Positions 10,792 through 21,290 of a stretch of DNA of 64,000 nucleotides are shown in pieces. How positions within the stretch are numbered: position 1 is the first letter of the stretch; each line of letters starts with the position of its first letter. The DNA is taken from the NCBI RefSeq assembly GCF_037179485.1, contig NW_027040510.1:1-64000 (forward strand). The letters run 5' to 3'. A program made the translations under genes and the position numbers. Under the pieces are notes generated by a model. That model was not told where the DNA came from. It made no database searches and saw only the letters and a program-made list of their open reading frames with translations. Source of the DNA: Ochlerotatus camptorhynchus. Its lineage: Eukaryota > Arthropoda > Insecta > Diptera > Culicidae.

Positions 10792-10905
10792 CTAGGACGA
10801 CTTTACTTCCCTTGATGTGAGATTTTTAAAATGGGATTGAACCCAAACCCACTGGGGTAAGAAAGCAGTCAAGCTTACCACTCAACCACCAACGCCGTTT
10901 ATGGT
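10792..10905 (-). mobile_element. Partial SINE head
   Basis: The minus strand carries the SINE box order (CGTTGGTGGTTGAGTGG, then GGGTTCAATCCC) and part of the body (AGGGAAGTAAAG). It is truncated and diverged, and no target duplication was identified. Confidence 0.55.
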
Positions 10906-12052
10906 GTTTTGGAATGGTGCATAAATTATACTCCAACATTTTTCAACTTTCATTTAACTGATGATCCACTCATTAAAATTTCAGTCTAAAATGACCCATC
11001 ACTAAAAAAAAGTGTGCAATTATTAAAAAACAACCTTGCTTCATGAAGACTCTGATCAATTCAATACAAAATTAATTTCCCGAACCAAGTTAAGAGTTGC
11101 TGTGCGTACATTAAAGAAATACCTAGATACCAGAATGCAAGTATTCAAATTCTGAAACTGCGTCGCACTCACACATTCACTATTAAACTATACCAAGTTT
11201 CAAATCATTAATGGGTCATACTCACTATTAAAGTTTCAAAAAATCTTTCTTTTTTGTTGCATTAATCGAAAATGTATGTATTCAAGATTATTATCCCGAA
11301 AATTTCAAGTTGATCCGATACAAATTGACGGAGTTTTTCGACTTTGAACCATGTCCATTATAGCAGGAATGTAACTTAAAACTTTAAACGCGATTATCTC
11401 GAAAACTCTTGTTCATACCATTTCAATTTTCAGTGACAATTCTGTCAGTGACAAACATGTGCATATTTTTATATTAGCTAAATTTGTAACGACATTAAAT
11501 GACTTGAGCGAAACATGTAGAACTTTTTGGCACTGGGTGCTGAAAACTAGTACATACTTTCCGACTCTGTTATTATAGTTAAGAAAAGAAGGCCATTATG
11601 CTATTCAAAACAGTGTCGAAAAATGCCACCTTTTCAGCACTGAGTGCCTTCTTTTTTCAAATCCATCGATCGCCGCCTGAATTGACTAATAATTTCTGCA
11701 CGTGCGAGCGAGGCCAGTGTGAACCTTCGTTTCAAAAAGGCCTTCTCCTGGAAGTGGCATCCTGGGGAACAAACACCACCACGAGACATATTATTTAATG
11801 ATTTTCCTAGAGGAATGTAAGTACAATAGGTGTGAAAGCTTATTTTAAATATGTCGCTTATTTTCCGAGAAAAAAATATCCAAAAATTTCCTTTTTTTGC
11901 CCTCGATGGTAGGCTTGACCCCTTAACATAATTTCCCCTTAAGAAAGATTCTACCAATAGCCTGACTAATTTTTATTTATCCATTCACCCTTCTTCGCCA
12001 AGGCACCGAAATGATGGAACTATTCTACGCTGTCCCCATGCTTCACACTCAC
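10906..12052 (-). other. Intron, AT-rich
   Basis: This is within the inferred first coding intron of the metalloprotease gene. Short frames at 11598-11957 lie on both strands without domain content. Nothing else is supported. Confidence 0.4.
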
Positions 12053-12152
12053 CTTGATGTTCCGAGTCTGCCCGCGCAACGGACACCGCTCGACAAGTGA
12101 TGCAAATCCAAATAACAAAGCTTATCCGTATCAGAGCTCCACCGGCATTCAT
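12053..12152 (-). CDS. First coding exon: signal peptide of the metalloprotease gene
   Basis: An ATG at 12152 opens MNAGGALIRIS followed by FVIWICITCRAVSVARAD, a short N-region, hydrophobic core and small-residue cleavage region typical of a secretory signal peptide. The frame reaches DSEHQ plus one base of the next codon, then a consensus donor GTGAGT at 12052-12047. That phase is exactly complementary to the exon at 1898-2186, restoring a Gly codon across the junction. Together they give a secreted protein starting with signal peptide and propeptide, as in ADAMTS proteases. In-frame upstream codons exist, but the signal-peptide start favours this ATG. The intron between the two exons would be 9866 bp. 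Confidence 0.6.
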
Positions 12153-13805
12153 GATTTCTCGTCTTCTATGCAAAATATTCCATGAAAAATTGCACCAATC
12201 TTGCAAAACAATATTCATGCACATCAGCTGACAGCACAGCTTCTAAGTTTCTCGCAAATTTTTGTCACAAACAAATACTACCTATCTGATTTCCTTTAAA
12301 TTAGCACTCTTTCGGGGCAAAATAAATAACCATCGGAAATTTATTCCTCTCGCTTTTTCCTCCCGGCTTCATTCACCATTCAGCGCCCAGCACTCGGGGA
12401 ACACAATTGCTTCATCCGTTCGAACCATTTGATCGGAGGTTTACCTTCTGCTCAAGCTCTTCAAACACGCACTATTTTTTTTTCCATTCAATAATGCTGA
12501 CTCACTAAACTGTATCGTGTTCGTTTCGGTTTTTTTACCCTCCCGGCTATTTTTCGGGCATTGATATATTCGCACACTTTTCACTTTTGCAACGCACTTA
12601 AGCTACCACTTCCCGTCGATTTCAAACGAAAACCACTTAAAACTGGATTAGAGCGCCGTAGCCGACCAATCACCATTAACTGACGCGCACGCGTCGCAAA
12701 ACACTTCTTAAGTTGATTCCTCCAATTGGTGCTTTTCCGCAATTGGGGGAAAAAAAATACACAGCTCACCCTTTAGGTCCTAACGAAAAGCCACACACTG
12801 CGGAGACTTCTACCCATTATCGATCGATCCACTCATCTTTCCCGAGATTCCCAGCACACGCGCTTCCGATGCAATTTGCAGTTGCAACGGGATATCCAAT
12901 GGGGTGCTGATTGGCAGATGAGCTTCCTTTCGGGAGACGATGGGTTTTGAATAAGACTGCTGCTATTTTATTTGGAAATACATACAGAACCACGAGTTGA
13001 AGGAAACCACCGATCGGGGAAAAGAAAAAACCGCGTCCGAATCGTACCGCTCGCTCCGGTAAACTGAATTGCGATCGTCCAACTAGTGCGGTCGATCGCG
13101 AGGCGTGCGAGCATCGCGCGGTCAGTGAGAGATGTGTGACGAGAATGTGTGAATGGAGAGAAGTCAGTGGGCAGTGATGCCAGGTTGGTTGGAGAATACG
13201 ATCTCCGAGTGTGCAAGGGCACGCGGAACATTTAAAAAAATGAAATAGCAGTTTTTTCGTTCAAAACCGAAACTCAGCTCGGGAAAATGTACTTACTGTG
13301 TTCCGCTTGGAACGCGTTCTGCTGAATCGATTAATGGTGATTCCATGCATTGGCTGGGTACTGTTCCCTGCCAGATAGACAGAGCTGTGATCGACCCGAG
13401 TCCTTTGTATAATAAAGAAGGTTCTTATTTACCGACCTTTTCTCCACTAAACTGTCTGTTTATTACAGACACCATATTTGCCCTCAGAGAAGCTCTACTC
13501 CAACGGAGAAACTGCAACTATAGTAAACGATGCAAAAATCTTTTATACTGTTCCACTAGCGTGCACAGGGATCTTGTTAAGGAGGAGCAATTTTGTTTTC
13601 TATGGTGCATTTAATCCGGAGATGGGGAGTACTTCAAAGTGCGTGGTGGATGGTGCTGTCCATCCACCACTGTTTCCCTACAGTTCAATTTAGCTAATTT
13701 TATTAATTTTTTGCTCCGGTGGTGATTCATCTTCTGCAATGCAAGCTTTCAGACAGCTAATGGAATTGGCAATTTAATCCCTTCGACGATGTCGATGATG
13801 ACCGG
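12153..13805 (-). other. Upstream region of the metalloprotease gene, unique sequence
   Basis: This is balanced-GC, apparently unique DNA 5' of the signal-peptide exon. No protein domain is recognisable. It contains the possible promoter and untranslated exon described at 13297-13547. Repeats resume at the LOA-clade element's poly(A) at 13806. Confidence 0.4.
13297..13547 (-). promoter_or_regulatory. Possible core promoter and untranslated first exon
   Basis: On the minus strand, TATAAAAG at 13547-13540 is followed 34 bases later by an initiator-like CAGTTT (A at 13513). About 215 bases further is a consensus donor GTAAGTAC (13296-13289). This would give a TATA-initiator promoter and a short leader exon spliced to the signal-peptide exon. 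The TATA-to-start spacing is slightly long, and no acceptor before 12152 is convincing, so this is a hypothesis. Confidence 0.3.
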
Positions 13806-13932
13806 TTTTTTTTTTTTTCCTATGTTGGGGACATAATACCACCGCGACCATTACTTTGATCTATTGTGGTGTATCCTCTTTTTATTTATGCCATAACGTA
13901 GCGGTAAGCCACTATTGTTTGAGTAACTACCA

Positions 13933-16900
13933 CTACTGTTGTAAGCAATCATCCCAAGCAGGTAATACATTCCTTATGAAATTTATTACCTGATTGGGAG
14001 CAGCAGCCCAGATTTCCCAAGGTCTCATCAGACCCTTATCAAGATATCTGCATCGTTTATGAAATAGTGCAACACAGTCACACAGCAAATGTTCAGAGCT
14101 TTCACTCTTTAAGTTACAAAAGCGACATTTATCTTCATGAAGTTTACCAATGATTTTCAGGTGATATTTACAAGGACAGTGTCCTTTTATCAAACCAGTG
14201 TATGTACTCAAATCTTTTTTTGAAAGATTAAGTAACTTTTGTGTATGAAAAGCGTTCGGCTTTATAAAACGTTTAGATTGCCGAGAATTTAAGGTACTGG
14301 TCCAGTTGTACTGTACCTTTGTTTTTTCCCACTTTTTTAGCTCCATTTTTAAAGCACAAAAAGAAAGTCCAAAGAATGGTTCAGGACCGATGAATTTCGT
14401 GGATGACCCTATTTTTGCCAATTGATCAGCTTTTTCGTTTCCTTCGATTCCACAATGACCAGGAACCCAATAAAGGTTAACCGTATTTCGACAGGACAGT
14501 TGCTGTAATAGTTTAGTACATTCCCACACCAGTTTTGACGTGTAAGTTTTTGATTTCAAAGCATTCAGCGCCGCTTGACTATCTGAACAAATGCATATAT
14601 TCGCATTTTTATAGTTTCTTTTTATGCAAATCGCTGCACATTCTAAGATGGCATATATTTCAGCTTGAAATACTGTCGGCCAATTTCCCATGGACACCGA
14701 AAAGTTAACCCCAGAGCCGGTAATACCAGCCCCGACCATATTATCTTGTTTCGAGCCATCTGTATAAAAGATTAATGATCCAGGACTAATATTCAGTCTT
14801 CCTGCATCCCAGTCAACGCGAGTCACACCAGGAACTTGGAAATTATGGTTGAAATAATGTCGCTTTAGCATGCAATCTTCGTTCATCAATATTAATGGAC
14901 TTATCTTAAACTCTTTTAGAATGCTCAAATGTCCAATAAGATCTCCATCGAAGAAATACATGGACCGTTTGAGCCTTAGAGCACTTTTCTCTGCATCCAG
15001 TTGAATACATTGATGAAGAGGAAGGATATTGAGTAAAGCATCCAAGGCTGTAGAGGGAGTACTACGCATTGCTCCAGTTATGGAAAAAGTAGCAAGCCTT
15101 TGTAGCTTGTTTAGTTTGACTTGTGCCGTTTGTTGCTTAGTTTTCGGCCACCATATAAGTGAGGCGTAGGTAATCCTGGGTTTAACTATAGCCGAGTATA
15201 TCCAGTGTATCATATTTGGCTTCAGACCCCATTTTTTTCCAAACGTTCTTTTGCAGGTCCAAAAAGCATTTGTTGCTTTTCCTATTTGTTGATCAATATG
15301 TTTGTTCCAGCAGAGTTTACTATCTAAAGTTACTCCTAAAAACTTTACTTCTAAAGATAGTGACAGCTTTACGTCTCCTAGTTTAAGATCATTGATAGAG
15401 ATTTTACCTCTTTTAGTAAAAGGTACAATAGTTGTTTTTGTAGGATTGATATTCAATCCCTCATCTTTGCACCACGATAGTGTGAATTTTAATGCTTTTT
15501 GCATTCTTTCGGAAACAACTTTATCGAATTTTCCACGGACTATAATGACAATGTCATCCGCAAACCCAATTATTTCGAATCCTTGGTGCTTTAGTTTTAT
15601 AAGAAGGTCATCAACAACTAGGGACCACAGAAGGGGAGAAAGAACACCTCCTTGAGGACAGCCTTTTACAGCTGTTACTTTCACTACTGAATCTCCTAGA
15701 TTAGCTGATATTTCTCTTTTGGATAGCATTTCTACAACCCAGTTGATTATGTTTTTATTAAAACCACGATTTCTCATGGCGCTTATCATCGACGTGAAAG
15801 ATGCATTATCAAATGCACCTTTAATATCAAGAAATGTTGCTAGTAGAATGTCCTTAGCCGCAAAGGATTTTTCTATTTTATTAATAAGAGTATGAAGAGC
15901 TGTTATTGTTGACTTGCCTGACTGGTAAGCAAATTGTGTCTTACATAATGGTTTATTAAGAAGTATTTCTGATTTAACATATTCATCTATGAGTTTTTCC
16001 ATTAATTTCAAAAATATTGATGACAGGCTTATTGGTCTAAATGATTTTGGTGAAGATTTATCTCTTTTGTTCGCCTTTGGTATGAATACCACTCGGACTT
16101 GTCTCAATGTTTTTGGGATGTATCTCAATAAGAAACTAGACTTGAACAATTTAACTAAAACAGGAATTATTATAGATTTACAATTTTGAATATGTGCTGG
16201 AAAAATTCCATCTGGGCCAGGGGATTTGAAAGAACTAAAAGAATCTATCGCCCATTCAATTCTTGAGTTTGTAAATATTCTAATGGCAAAGTTTTCAGCC
16301 TCTTCATTTGACATTTCTAGCCCAAATAGTGAGACATTTGTTTCGGTAGATCTATCACGTTCACCACGGTCTGAAGATGTGGCATTTTGCGTGCAATTAT
16401 GATTTTGTAGTTGATCATCAGTAGGAAGGGACCCTGGATAATGGGTTTGCATCATCAGTTCCAGAGTTTCTTTTGAGTTTTCAGTAAAATGTCCGTCAGT
16501 CTTTTTGAGAGTTCCAAGACCGTTAGAATGATCTTTTGAGAGAACTTTTTGAAGTCTTGCAGTTTCAGGAGTGTTTTCTATGTTTTCACACATGTGTCTC
16601 CAATCTTTCCGCTTGGATCTTCTTATTTCTCTGTTATATTCAGTTAACGCCTCTTTATATTGAGACCAGTTTGAAGTAAATTTTGCACGGTTGAATAGTT
16701 TCCTAGCTTTTTTCCGTAATTTTTCTAATCGATCATTCCACCAGGAAACATCTCTATTAGTCGAGCGCTCCTTTGTAGGACAACTGGCATTGTAAACCTG
16801 ATTCATGTTAGTTATTAAGTCATTAGCAACTTTTTCTAGCTCTGTAATGGTATCAATATTATTGAAAATGGGTTCATGTTGACTCTTCATAATTGTGCTA

Positions 16901-17643
16901 TATAGTTCCCAATTTGTTTTACGAGGATCTTTATAAACCTCCTTCAGTATATCATTAGCCTTAAATTCAAACATAATTTGTTTATGATAAGATAAAGAAA
17001 TTTCGTCTGATACATGCCAATTTACTATTCGATCAGAAAGTATTGAACTACAAAGAGTAAGGTCCAAAACTTCTTCCCTTATCGCATTAACAAATGTCGG
17101 GGAGTTCCCTTTGTTACATATGTCAATATAATGTTGTGAAATGAAATCAAATAGACACTCACCCCTTTTGTTGATTCCGGAGCTGCTCCATATCGTATGA
17201 TAGGCGTTTGCATCACATCCGATGATAAAAGCCTTATTTTGGTTTCTGCAATGAGAGACGAACGCTGCAACTTCTGGAGGAGGTGCATCTTCAATATCGC
17301 CAGGAAAATATGCGGATGCCACGTAGAGCATAGTTTTTCCTTTTGTCGTTGGCACCTCTAGTGAAACTGCAGCAATATCTCTATTGATGAATTCTGTAAT
17401 TGGTGTAATTTTGGCATTAATATTGACAAGAATTGCAGCTCTTGGCATGAGCTGAGAATTGTCATATATTAAATTACACGGTTGTGTAGGCATTCCTAAG
17501 ATCCTGCTTTTAAAAGTCCAAGGCTCTTGAAGTAAGGCTACATCCAGTTTTCCTTTGATAAATGTTTTGCTGAGAATAGCTGAAGCTGCCTTTGCGTGAT
17601 GAAGGTTTTCTTGTATAAACTTGATATATCTTGAAGGGCATTT
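13933..17643 (-). CDS. LOA-clade ORF2 polyprotein (endonuclease, reverse transcriptase, RNase H)
   Basis: The frame is open from 17643. The first ATG is at 17493, but the 50 codons before it already encode the endonuclease start (IKFIQENLHHAKAA, VALLQEPWTF), so translation probably begins upstream or by reinitiation just after the ORF1 stop at 17654. Counting from the ATG, motifs are: endonuclease CDANAYH (about 93); RT FLDIKGAFDNA (about 558), CPQGGVLSPLLW and GFADDIVII (about 646); RNase H FYTDGSKQ (about 909), CSDSQAAL and GHCGIEGNEKADQLA (about 1018); and a C-terminal Cys/His cluster (about 1108-1140). The endonuclease SDH motif reads SYH, so its catalytic Asp is replaced by Tyr. Otherwise it is open over 1,236 codons. 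Confidence 0.85.
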   Translation of the reverse strand, partial: KCPSRYIKFIQENLHHAKAASAILSKTFIKGKLDVALLQEPWTFKSRILGMPTQPCNLIYDNSQLMPRAAILVNINAKITPITEFINRDIAAVSLEVPTTKGKTMLYVASAYFPGDIEDAPPPEVAAFVSHCRNQNKAFIIGCDANAYHTIWSSSGINKRGECLFDFISQHYIDICNKGNSPTFVNAIREEVLDLTLCSSILSDRIVNWHVSDEISLSYHKQIMFEFKANDILKEVYKDPRKTNWELYSTIMKSQHEPIFNNIDTITELEKVANDLITNMNQVYNASCPTKERSTNRDVSWWNDRLEKLRKKARKLFNRAKFTSNWSQYKEALTEYNREIRRSKRKDWRHMCENIENTPETARLQKVLSKDHSNGLGTLKKTDGHFTENSKETLELMMQTHYPGSLPTDDQLQNHNCTQNATSSDRGERDRSTETNVSLFGLEMSNEEAENFAIRIFTNSRIEWAIDSFSSFKSPGPDGIFPAHIQNCKSIIIPVLVKLFKSSFLLRYIPKTLRQVRVVFIPKANKRDKSSPKSFRPISLSSIFLKLMEKLIDEYVKSEILLNKPLCKTQFAYQSGKSTITALHTLINKIEKSFAAKDILLATFLDIKGAFDNASFTSMISAMRNRGFNKNIINWVVEMLSKREISANLGDSVVKVTAVKGCPQGGVLSPLLWSLVVDDLLIKLKHQGFEIIGFADDIVIIVRGKFDKVVSERMQKALKFTLSWCKDEGLNINPTKTTIVPFTKRGKISINDLKLGDVKLSLSLEVKFLGVTLDSKLCWNKHIDQQIGKATNAFWTCKRTFGKKWGLKPNMIHWIYSAIVKPRITYASLIWWPKTKQQTAQVKLNKLQRLATFSITGAMRSTPSTALDALLNILPLHQCIQLDAEKSALRLKRSMYFFDGDLIGHLSILKEFKISPLILMNEDCMLKRHYFNHNFQVPGVTRVDWDAGRLNISPGSLIFYTDGSKQDNMVGAGITGSGVNFSVSMGNWPTVFQAEIYAILECAAICIKRNYKNANICICSDSQAALNALKSKTYTSKLVWECTKLLQQLSCRNTVNLYWVPGHCGIEGNEKADQLAKIGSSTKFIGPEPFFGLSFCALKMELKKWEKTKVQYNWTSTLNSRQSKRFIKPNAFHTQKLLNLSKKDLSTYTGLIKGHCPCKYHLKIIGKLHEDKCRFCNLKSESSEHLLCDCVALFHKRCRYLDKGLMRPWEIWAAAPNQVINFIRNVLPAWDDCLQQ

Positions 17644-17653
17644 CTAACTGCCT

Positions 17654-18844
17654 TTATTCTAGTTTCGGTCGATGTCCAAGACGATCATCTTTATTCAAAC
17701 TCGAATTTGATTCGGAGCATAAGGCGGGCAACGCAGAATTTCCAATATTCTTTGTTCCACTACTTTCTTGAGGACACTCATGAGCATTGTGAAAACATCC
17801 CTCAACATTTGCAGTAGCATTGCAGCTTTCATCAGGTTCACTGTTAGTGATGCCGCTAGCTTCTGTACCTCGTTGATTTGTCTCACGCATCTCAGCATCC
17901 TCGAAAATTTTGTGAATTCTAGAACTTGTATTGGACTGTTCTGAATCGCCCTTTTCCTTTTTGCCACCGAGTTGTTGTGATTCCTCATTATTTCCTGATT
18001 TCCTTGAGGATTTTTTTTCTTAGATAAGCAACTCCGAATTTATAATCCAAAGTGAAATCGCATTTTTCTAAAGTCTCCATGGAAACAGCATCAACAGTCA
18101 AGACAAGTTCAACGTGATACTGTTTAACTGTATATCTTTTAAAGATCTTCCAAGCGTCAACCATTAATCCTTCATTTTGGCTTTCCACGAAGACAAGGAT
18201 ATCCTCATTTGTGTCCTCTACACTTCGTGGGAAGAAACCCAGTAAAATTTCCGGCCTAGGTATGTCTTTTTCTTCAATTGCAACGAGGCATGCTTCTTCC
18301 CATGGCTTAATGCTGGGAGTTGTAGCCTTCAACCAGTCAACCGTATCCTGGTTTTTACAAATGATGATCATATGCCCTGGTCTGAAAAAGCAATTGCCAA
18401 ACTTTGGTTTGTTTTTTTCCTTCCTTTGCTCTGCTACTTTTATTAGTATTGCCTTTTGGGTAGCAACTAATTGTTGTGTTGTAAGTTCTACATGAGGATA
18501 ACCATCGGGCAAAATTCCAATCCTGATAGAGTTTAATACCTCGCTATAAGATGCTTTATTGGAGACATTAGTGGCCTGCTTAGGAGTAGACGATTGAACT
18601 CCTTTCGCATCTTCTTACTTCCATTAATTTCCTCGTGGGACTTAGCAGCAGCAGATACCGACAACAGAGTAACGTTAATACCGTCCACATAATCGTCGTC
18701 ATCATCGTAAACATCGTCGACATCATCACGCCTGGGTGAATCGAGGATTGACGAGGAACATGACTCTATTTCCTCCAGCGAATTATTTCGCAACTGATCC
18801 TCTACATCGTTGATTTCTCTATCAACCTCCATCTCGATACGCAC
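17654..18844 (-). pseudogene. LOA-clade ORF1 (gag-like, DUF4780-type) with two frame breaks
   Basis: Three overlapping frames make up one ORF1. The first (18844-18533) is acidic, with a DDVDDVYDDDDDYVDG stretch. A shift near 18600 leads into the second (to 17988), whose DGYPHVELTTQQL, GHMIIICKNQDTVDWL, KPWEEACLVAIEE and FFPRSVEDT segments match the DUF4780-like domain of LOA gag proteins. A second shift falls at an A8 run near 18010-18020, leading to the Ser/Asn/Glu-rich tail that ends at 17654. The A8 break could be slippage or a real deletion; the first break is a clear lesion. No CCHC knuckle is seen. Confidence 0.65.
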
Positions 18845-18850
18845 TTTTGC

Positions 18851-19723
18851 TCTGTAATAACAGGGAGAAAAACATGTTTCGATTCCTTTTAGTTTTAGAT
18901 CAAAGAAATCATAGTTGCTTCTTTCATTAGGATATTTATTAAGAGATCTACAGTAATGATGATGATATTATCAAAGCGAAGAATTAATTATCTATGTTGA
19001 GAAGGAAAATTAGTATATTTGATATCTAACGTTAGGCTGAATACTAAACTACTTATTCGGCAATTATACCTGGATTGCCTTAAATAATCTTAAACTTTAA
19101 CTCTTTTTTTTCTCCGCTACTGCATACCATCCCACTTTACCATAATCATAACAACGAGCAGTGGCTTGTTTATCAACAGTAATTCAATTCAATTTGCGTA
19201 TGAGTGAAGGATTCCAAAGCAATGTTTAACACCATTTCACAGGGATTTATTCCTCTTTAGGTATTTCCGGCACACTTTTATTTCCTTATTATACTCTTGC
19301 ATATGTGAAACGACTCAAGAATAAACCATTTGCGTCGCAAGAACGTTTCTACAATTCTGTACCCATATCAATGTATATATACAATAAATAGTGAACACAG
19401 TCTCACACAGCTTCTCGTTATAGCAGAGACAAGTAAAAGAGGGAGCTTGCATGCAAGGCGGGCTTTATTTCCAGATATGGTATGCCATCTGGTCCGCTTG
19501 TTCTTTGTTTTCGTTGGAAGTACTCTTGCTGAGTACTTTTGTTAGCACTAATTAATGATGATTAACATCAAATGATACACACTACCTTACCTTATTGCAG
19601 TCTTTCTAGATAGTACACCACTTAGTCGCACCGTTTATCAGTCACTCGCGAATTTATATAGCGATTTCACTTAAAACGTGCGAAAAATTGTGAGACAATA
19701 AAAAAGCACTTGCAATTATCTAG
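18851..19723. other. No recognised feature
   Basis: AT-rich sequence between the LOA element's 5' side and a hAT-like terminus. It may include the element's 5' untranslated region. No gene or repeat is supported. Confidence 0.4.
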
Positions 19724-20900
19724 CAGGGGTTCTCAAACTGATGACCGGTTCGTCAAATGGTTGCAATAATAACCGAAATGATACATTTGCAGCAATGTTG
19801 TTGCCTTGGTGGTTGGATTCAGCTGAAGTCACATCAGATGGTGGTGATAGCACCGACTAACCGACATAAATGACCAATAAGAATTACATTCTCCTTTCGC
19901 ATGCACACTGCGTCGACAAGTACAAGGTTAAAACAGTGCGCATAGCAGTGAACAAACAGTATATTGCTCTTGATCAATCCAATCTTAGTCTGCAAGTAGC
20001 AGATGAAATACGCGTATCTGTCAAAAAATAAGCAATTATAACGGAATTAAAAGGAAATAAACCAACACACTCAAAGCTCTTCATAAAAATATATTGCTGT
20101 TTTTGTCCTTGCACTTGGTTTGTACTCCAGCAGTGCTGCCAGCCATTGTGCTGGTAATGTCAAAACATACTGCCATCTAGAAACACTGGAATAAGATACC
20201 AGCGGAGACACTGTTATGATTCCAATCTAACTGTCAAAAGCGGTTCCAATCTGTAATGTTTACAAATGGTATGCTTCAATTAGGGAGGAGTATTAAAATC
20301 GTTTAACAATCACTCATGAACTCGCTCGTCGGTGCATTTACGAAGTCACTGGCAAGCAGTAACAAATGTTAGTGATGCCTGGATTGCTTTGATGTTTATC
20401 GTGTTGCCAAATTCATGTTTTGTTCTCCGCTGGTCTCTTATTCCAGTGTTTCTACTGCCATCAACTGCTCCCAAGAAATCTGCATCGCTGTCAGGACCTC
20501 AGAAATGGTATTGAAGATGGTCATCGCGTCTGTTTTCAACACCCGTCTCACACCCACGAATGTATCCGTCTGCCGATAATTATCAATATACCTGATGATA
20601 ATCACCAACTGCTCGTGGTGGCCACAATCACTCGTCTCATCTGCAATGATTGCCACTGGTTTTCCTCGCAAGGTTTTCGCAATGTTCCGCAACATTACAT
20701 TGTGTAACGACGTAATCATGTAATTTTGAATACGGTTACTTGTGTACTGGCATTTTTTGACACCTTCCGCCAAGTGTTTTCCTGCACAGGATCGTAGTTA
20801 GCCACCAACTGGGAGGCACATTTTCCCAGAATGTTCACGAAGTGGTCGGCCACCTTTGCAAAGTATGCGCACAATATCGATGAAACGTTCCATTATATAG
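19724..20900 (-). pseudogene. hAT-superfamily transposase remnant (ZMYM1/DUF4371 type)
   Basis: The minus-strand frame 20773-20438 reads TLRGKPVAIIADETSDCGH, EQLVIIIRYIDNYRQ, TDTFVGVRRVLKTDAMTI and FNTISEVL, matching the DUF4371 region that holds the first catalytic Asp (DET) of ZMYM1-like hAT transposases. Upstream text to about 20890 continues the family (NILGKCASQLVANYDP) with breaks. The C-terminal dimerisation region is absent. CAGGGGTTCTCAAACTG at 19724 is a typical hAT terminal repeat and may be its 3' end. The opposite terminus was not found. A half ribozyme element sits between them. Confidence 0.65.
19986..20080 (+). repeat. Half hammerhead module and one arm of a family C element
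   Basis: The segment carries stem II remnants, ATGAAATACGCG, TATCTGTC and then the arm GGAAATAAACCAACACACTC, the same arm as the fold-back element at 31.65-31.83 kb. The CUGANGA half is missing, so it cannot be an active ribozyme. It shows that family C elements also carried the module. Confidence 0.6.
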
Positions 20901-20949
20901 TGATTTTGTAGCCGCTTTGCCTTATACCCCGTACAGACTATGGCTTATA

Positions 20950-21050
20950 TTATGTAATATAGGCTGTCTAGTAATGAGCACTCACACATCTAGTTTTCAC
21001 TGGAAATCCTATATGTGAGTGCTCATTGCAAGACAGTCTATATTACATAA
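20950..21050. repeat. Fold-back element with about 45 bp arms
   Basis: The left arm TTATGTAATATAGGCTGTCT...GAGCACTCAC is mirrored on the right with a few mismatches around a short spacer. There is no coding capacity. No target duplication was identified. Confidence 0.65.
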
Positions 21051-21054
21051 TTTT

Positions 21055-21290
21055 CTCGGTATTCTTTTCGAAATTATCTTGGAACTATCTGCAGGATGCT
21101 CTAGAAATTATCCGCAGAATTTTCTTTGAATTCTCCCTAGAAATATTTTGGAACTGTCCTAAAAATTCAATATCCTTGAGGTTCTTTTCGGAATATTTTT
21201 GAACTTTTTTTTGTCAGAACACCTTGGAACTGAAATTCTCCTAATGTTTTAGAAGAATTTCCTCAGTATTCTCCAAAAATTCTTAACAGG
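21055..21290. repeat. Degenerate short tandem repeats (TTCTAGAAATT-like)
   Basis: Loose repeats of about 25-30 bp with recurring TTCGAAATTAT, CTAGAAATTAT and TTTGGAACT elements. The texture matches tracts at 8.7-8.96, 9.95-10.4 and 57.1-57.45 kb. The tract ends where the BEL/Pao fragment begins. Confidence 0.45.

Larger units (their letters stand above)
13806..18850 (-). mobile_element. LOA-clade non-LTR retrotransposon, near full length
   Basis: A minus-strand element of about 5 kb ends in a poly(A) run (13818-13806). Order: a broken ORF1 with a gag-like domain, then a long ORF2 with endonuclease, RT and RNase H. The RNase H, the CDANA endonuclease motif and the gag type place it with LOA/I-group elements such as Lian of Aedes (established family knowledge). 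The 5' limit is approximate and no target duplication was found. Confidence 0.75.

Noticed and set aside
13345..13693. Plus-strand coding exon after a TTATTACAG acceptor
   Set aside because: Two frames are open, but neither shows a domain and no donor follows convincingly; the minus-strand promoter reading is equally possible and also weak.
19986..20023. Active hammerhead at 20.0 kb
   Set aside because: The CUGANGA half and the 5' strand of stem I are missing. The same reason applies to 31717-31745 and 59932-59966.
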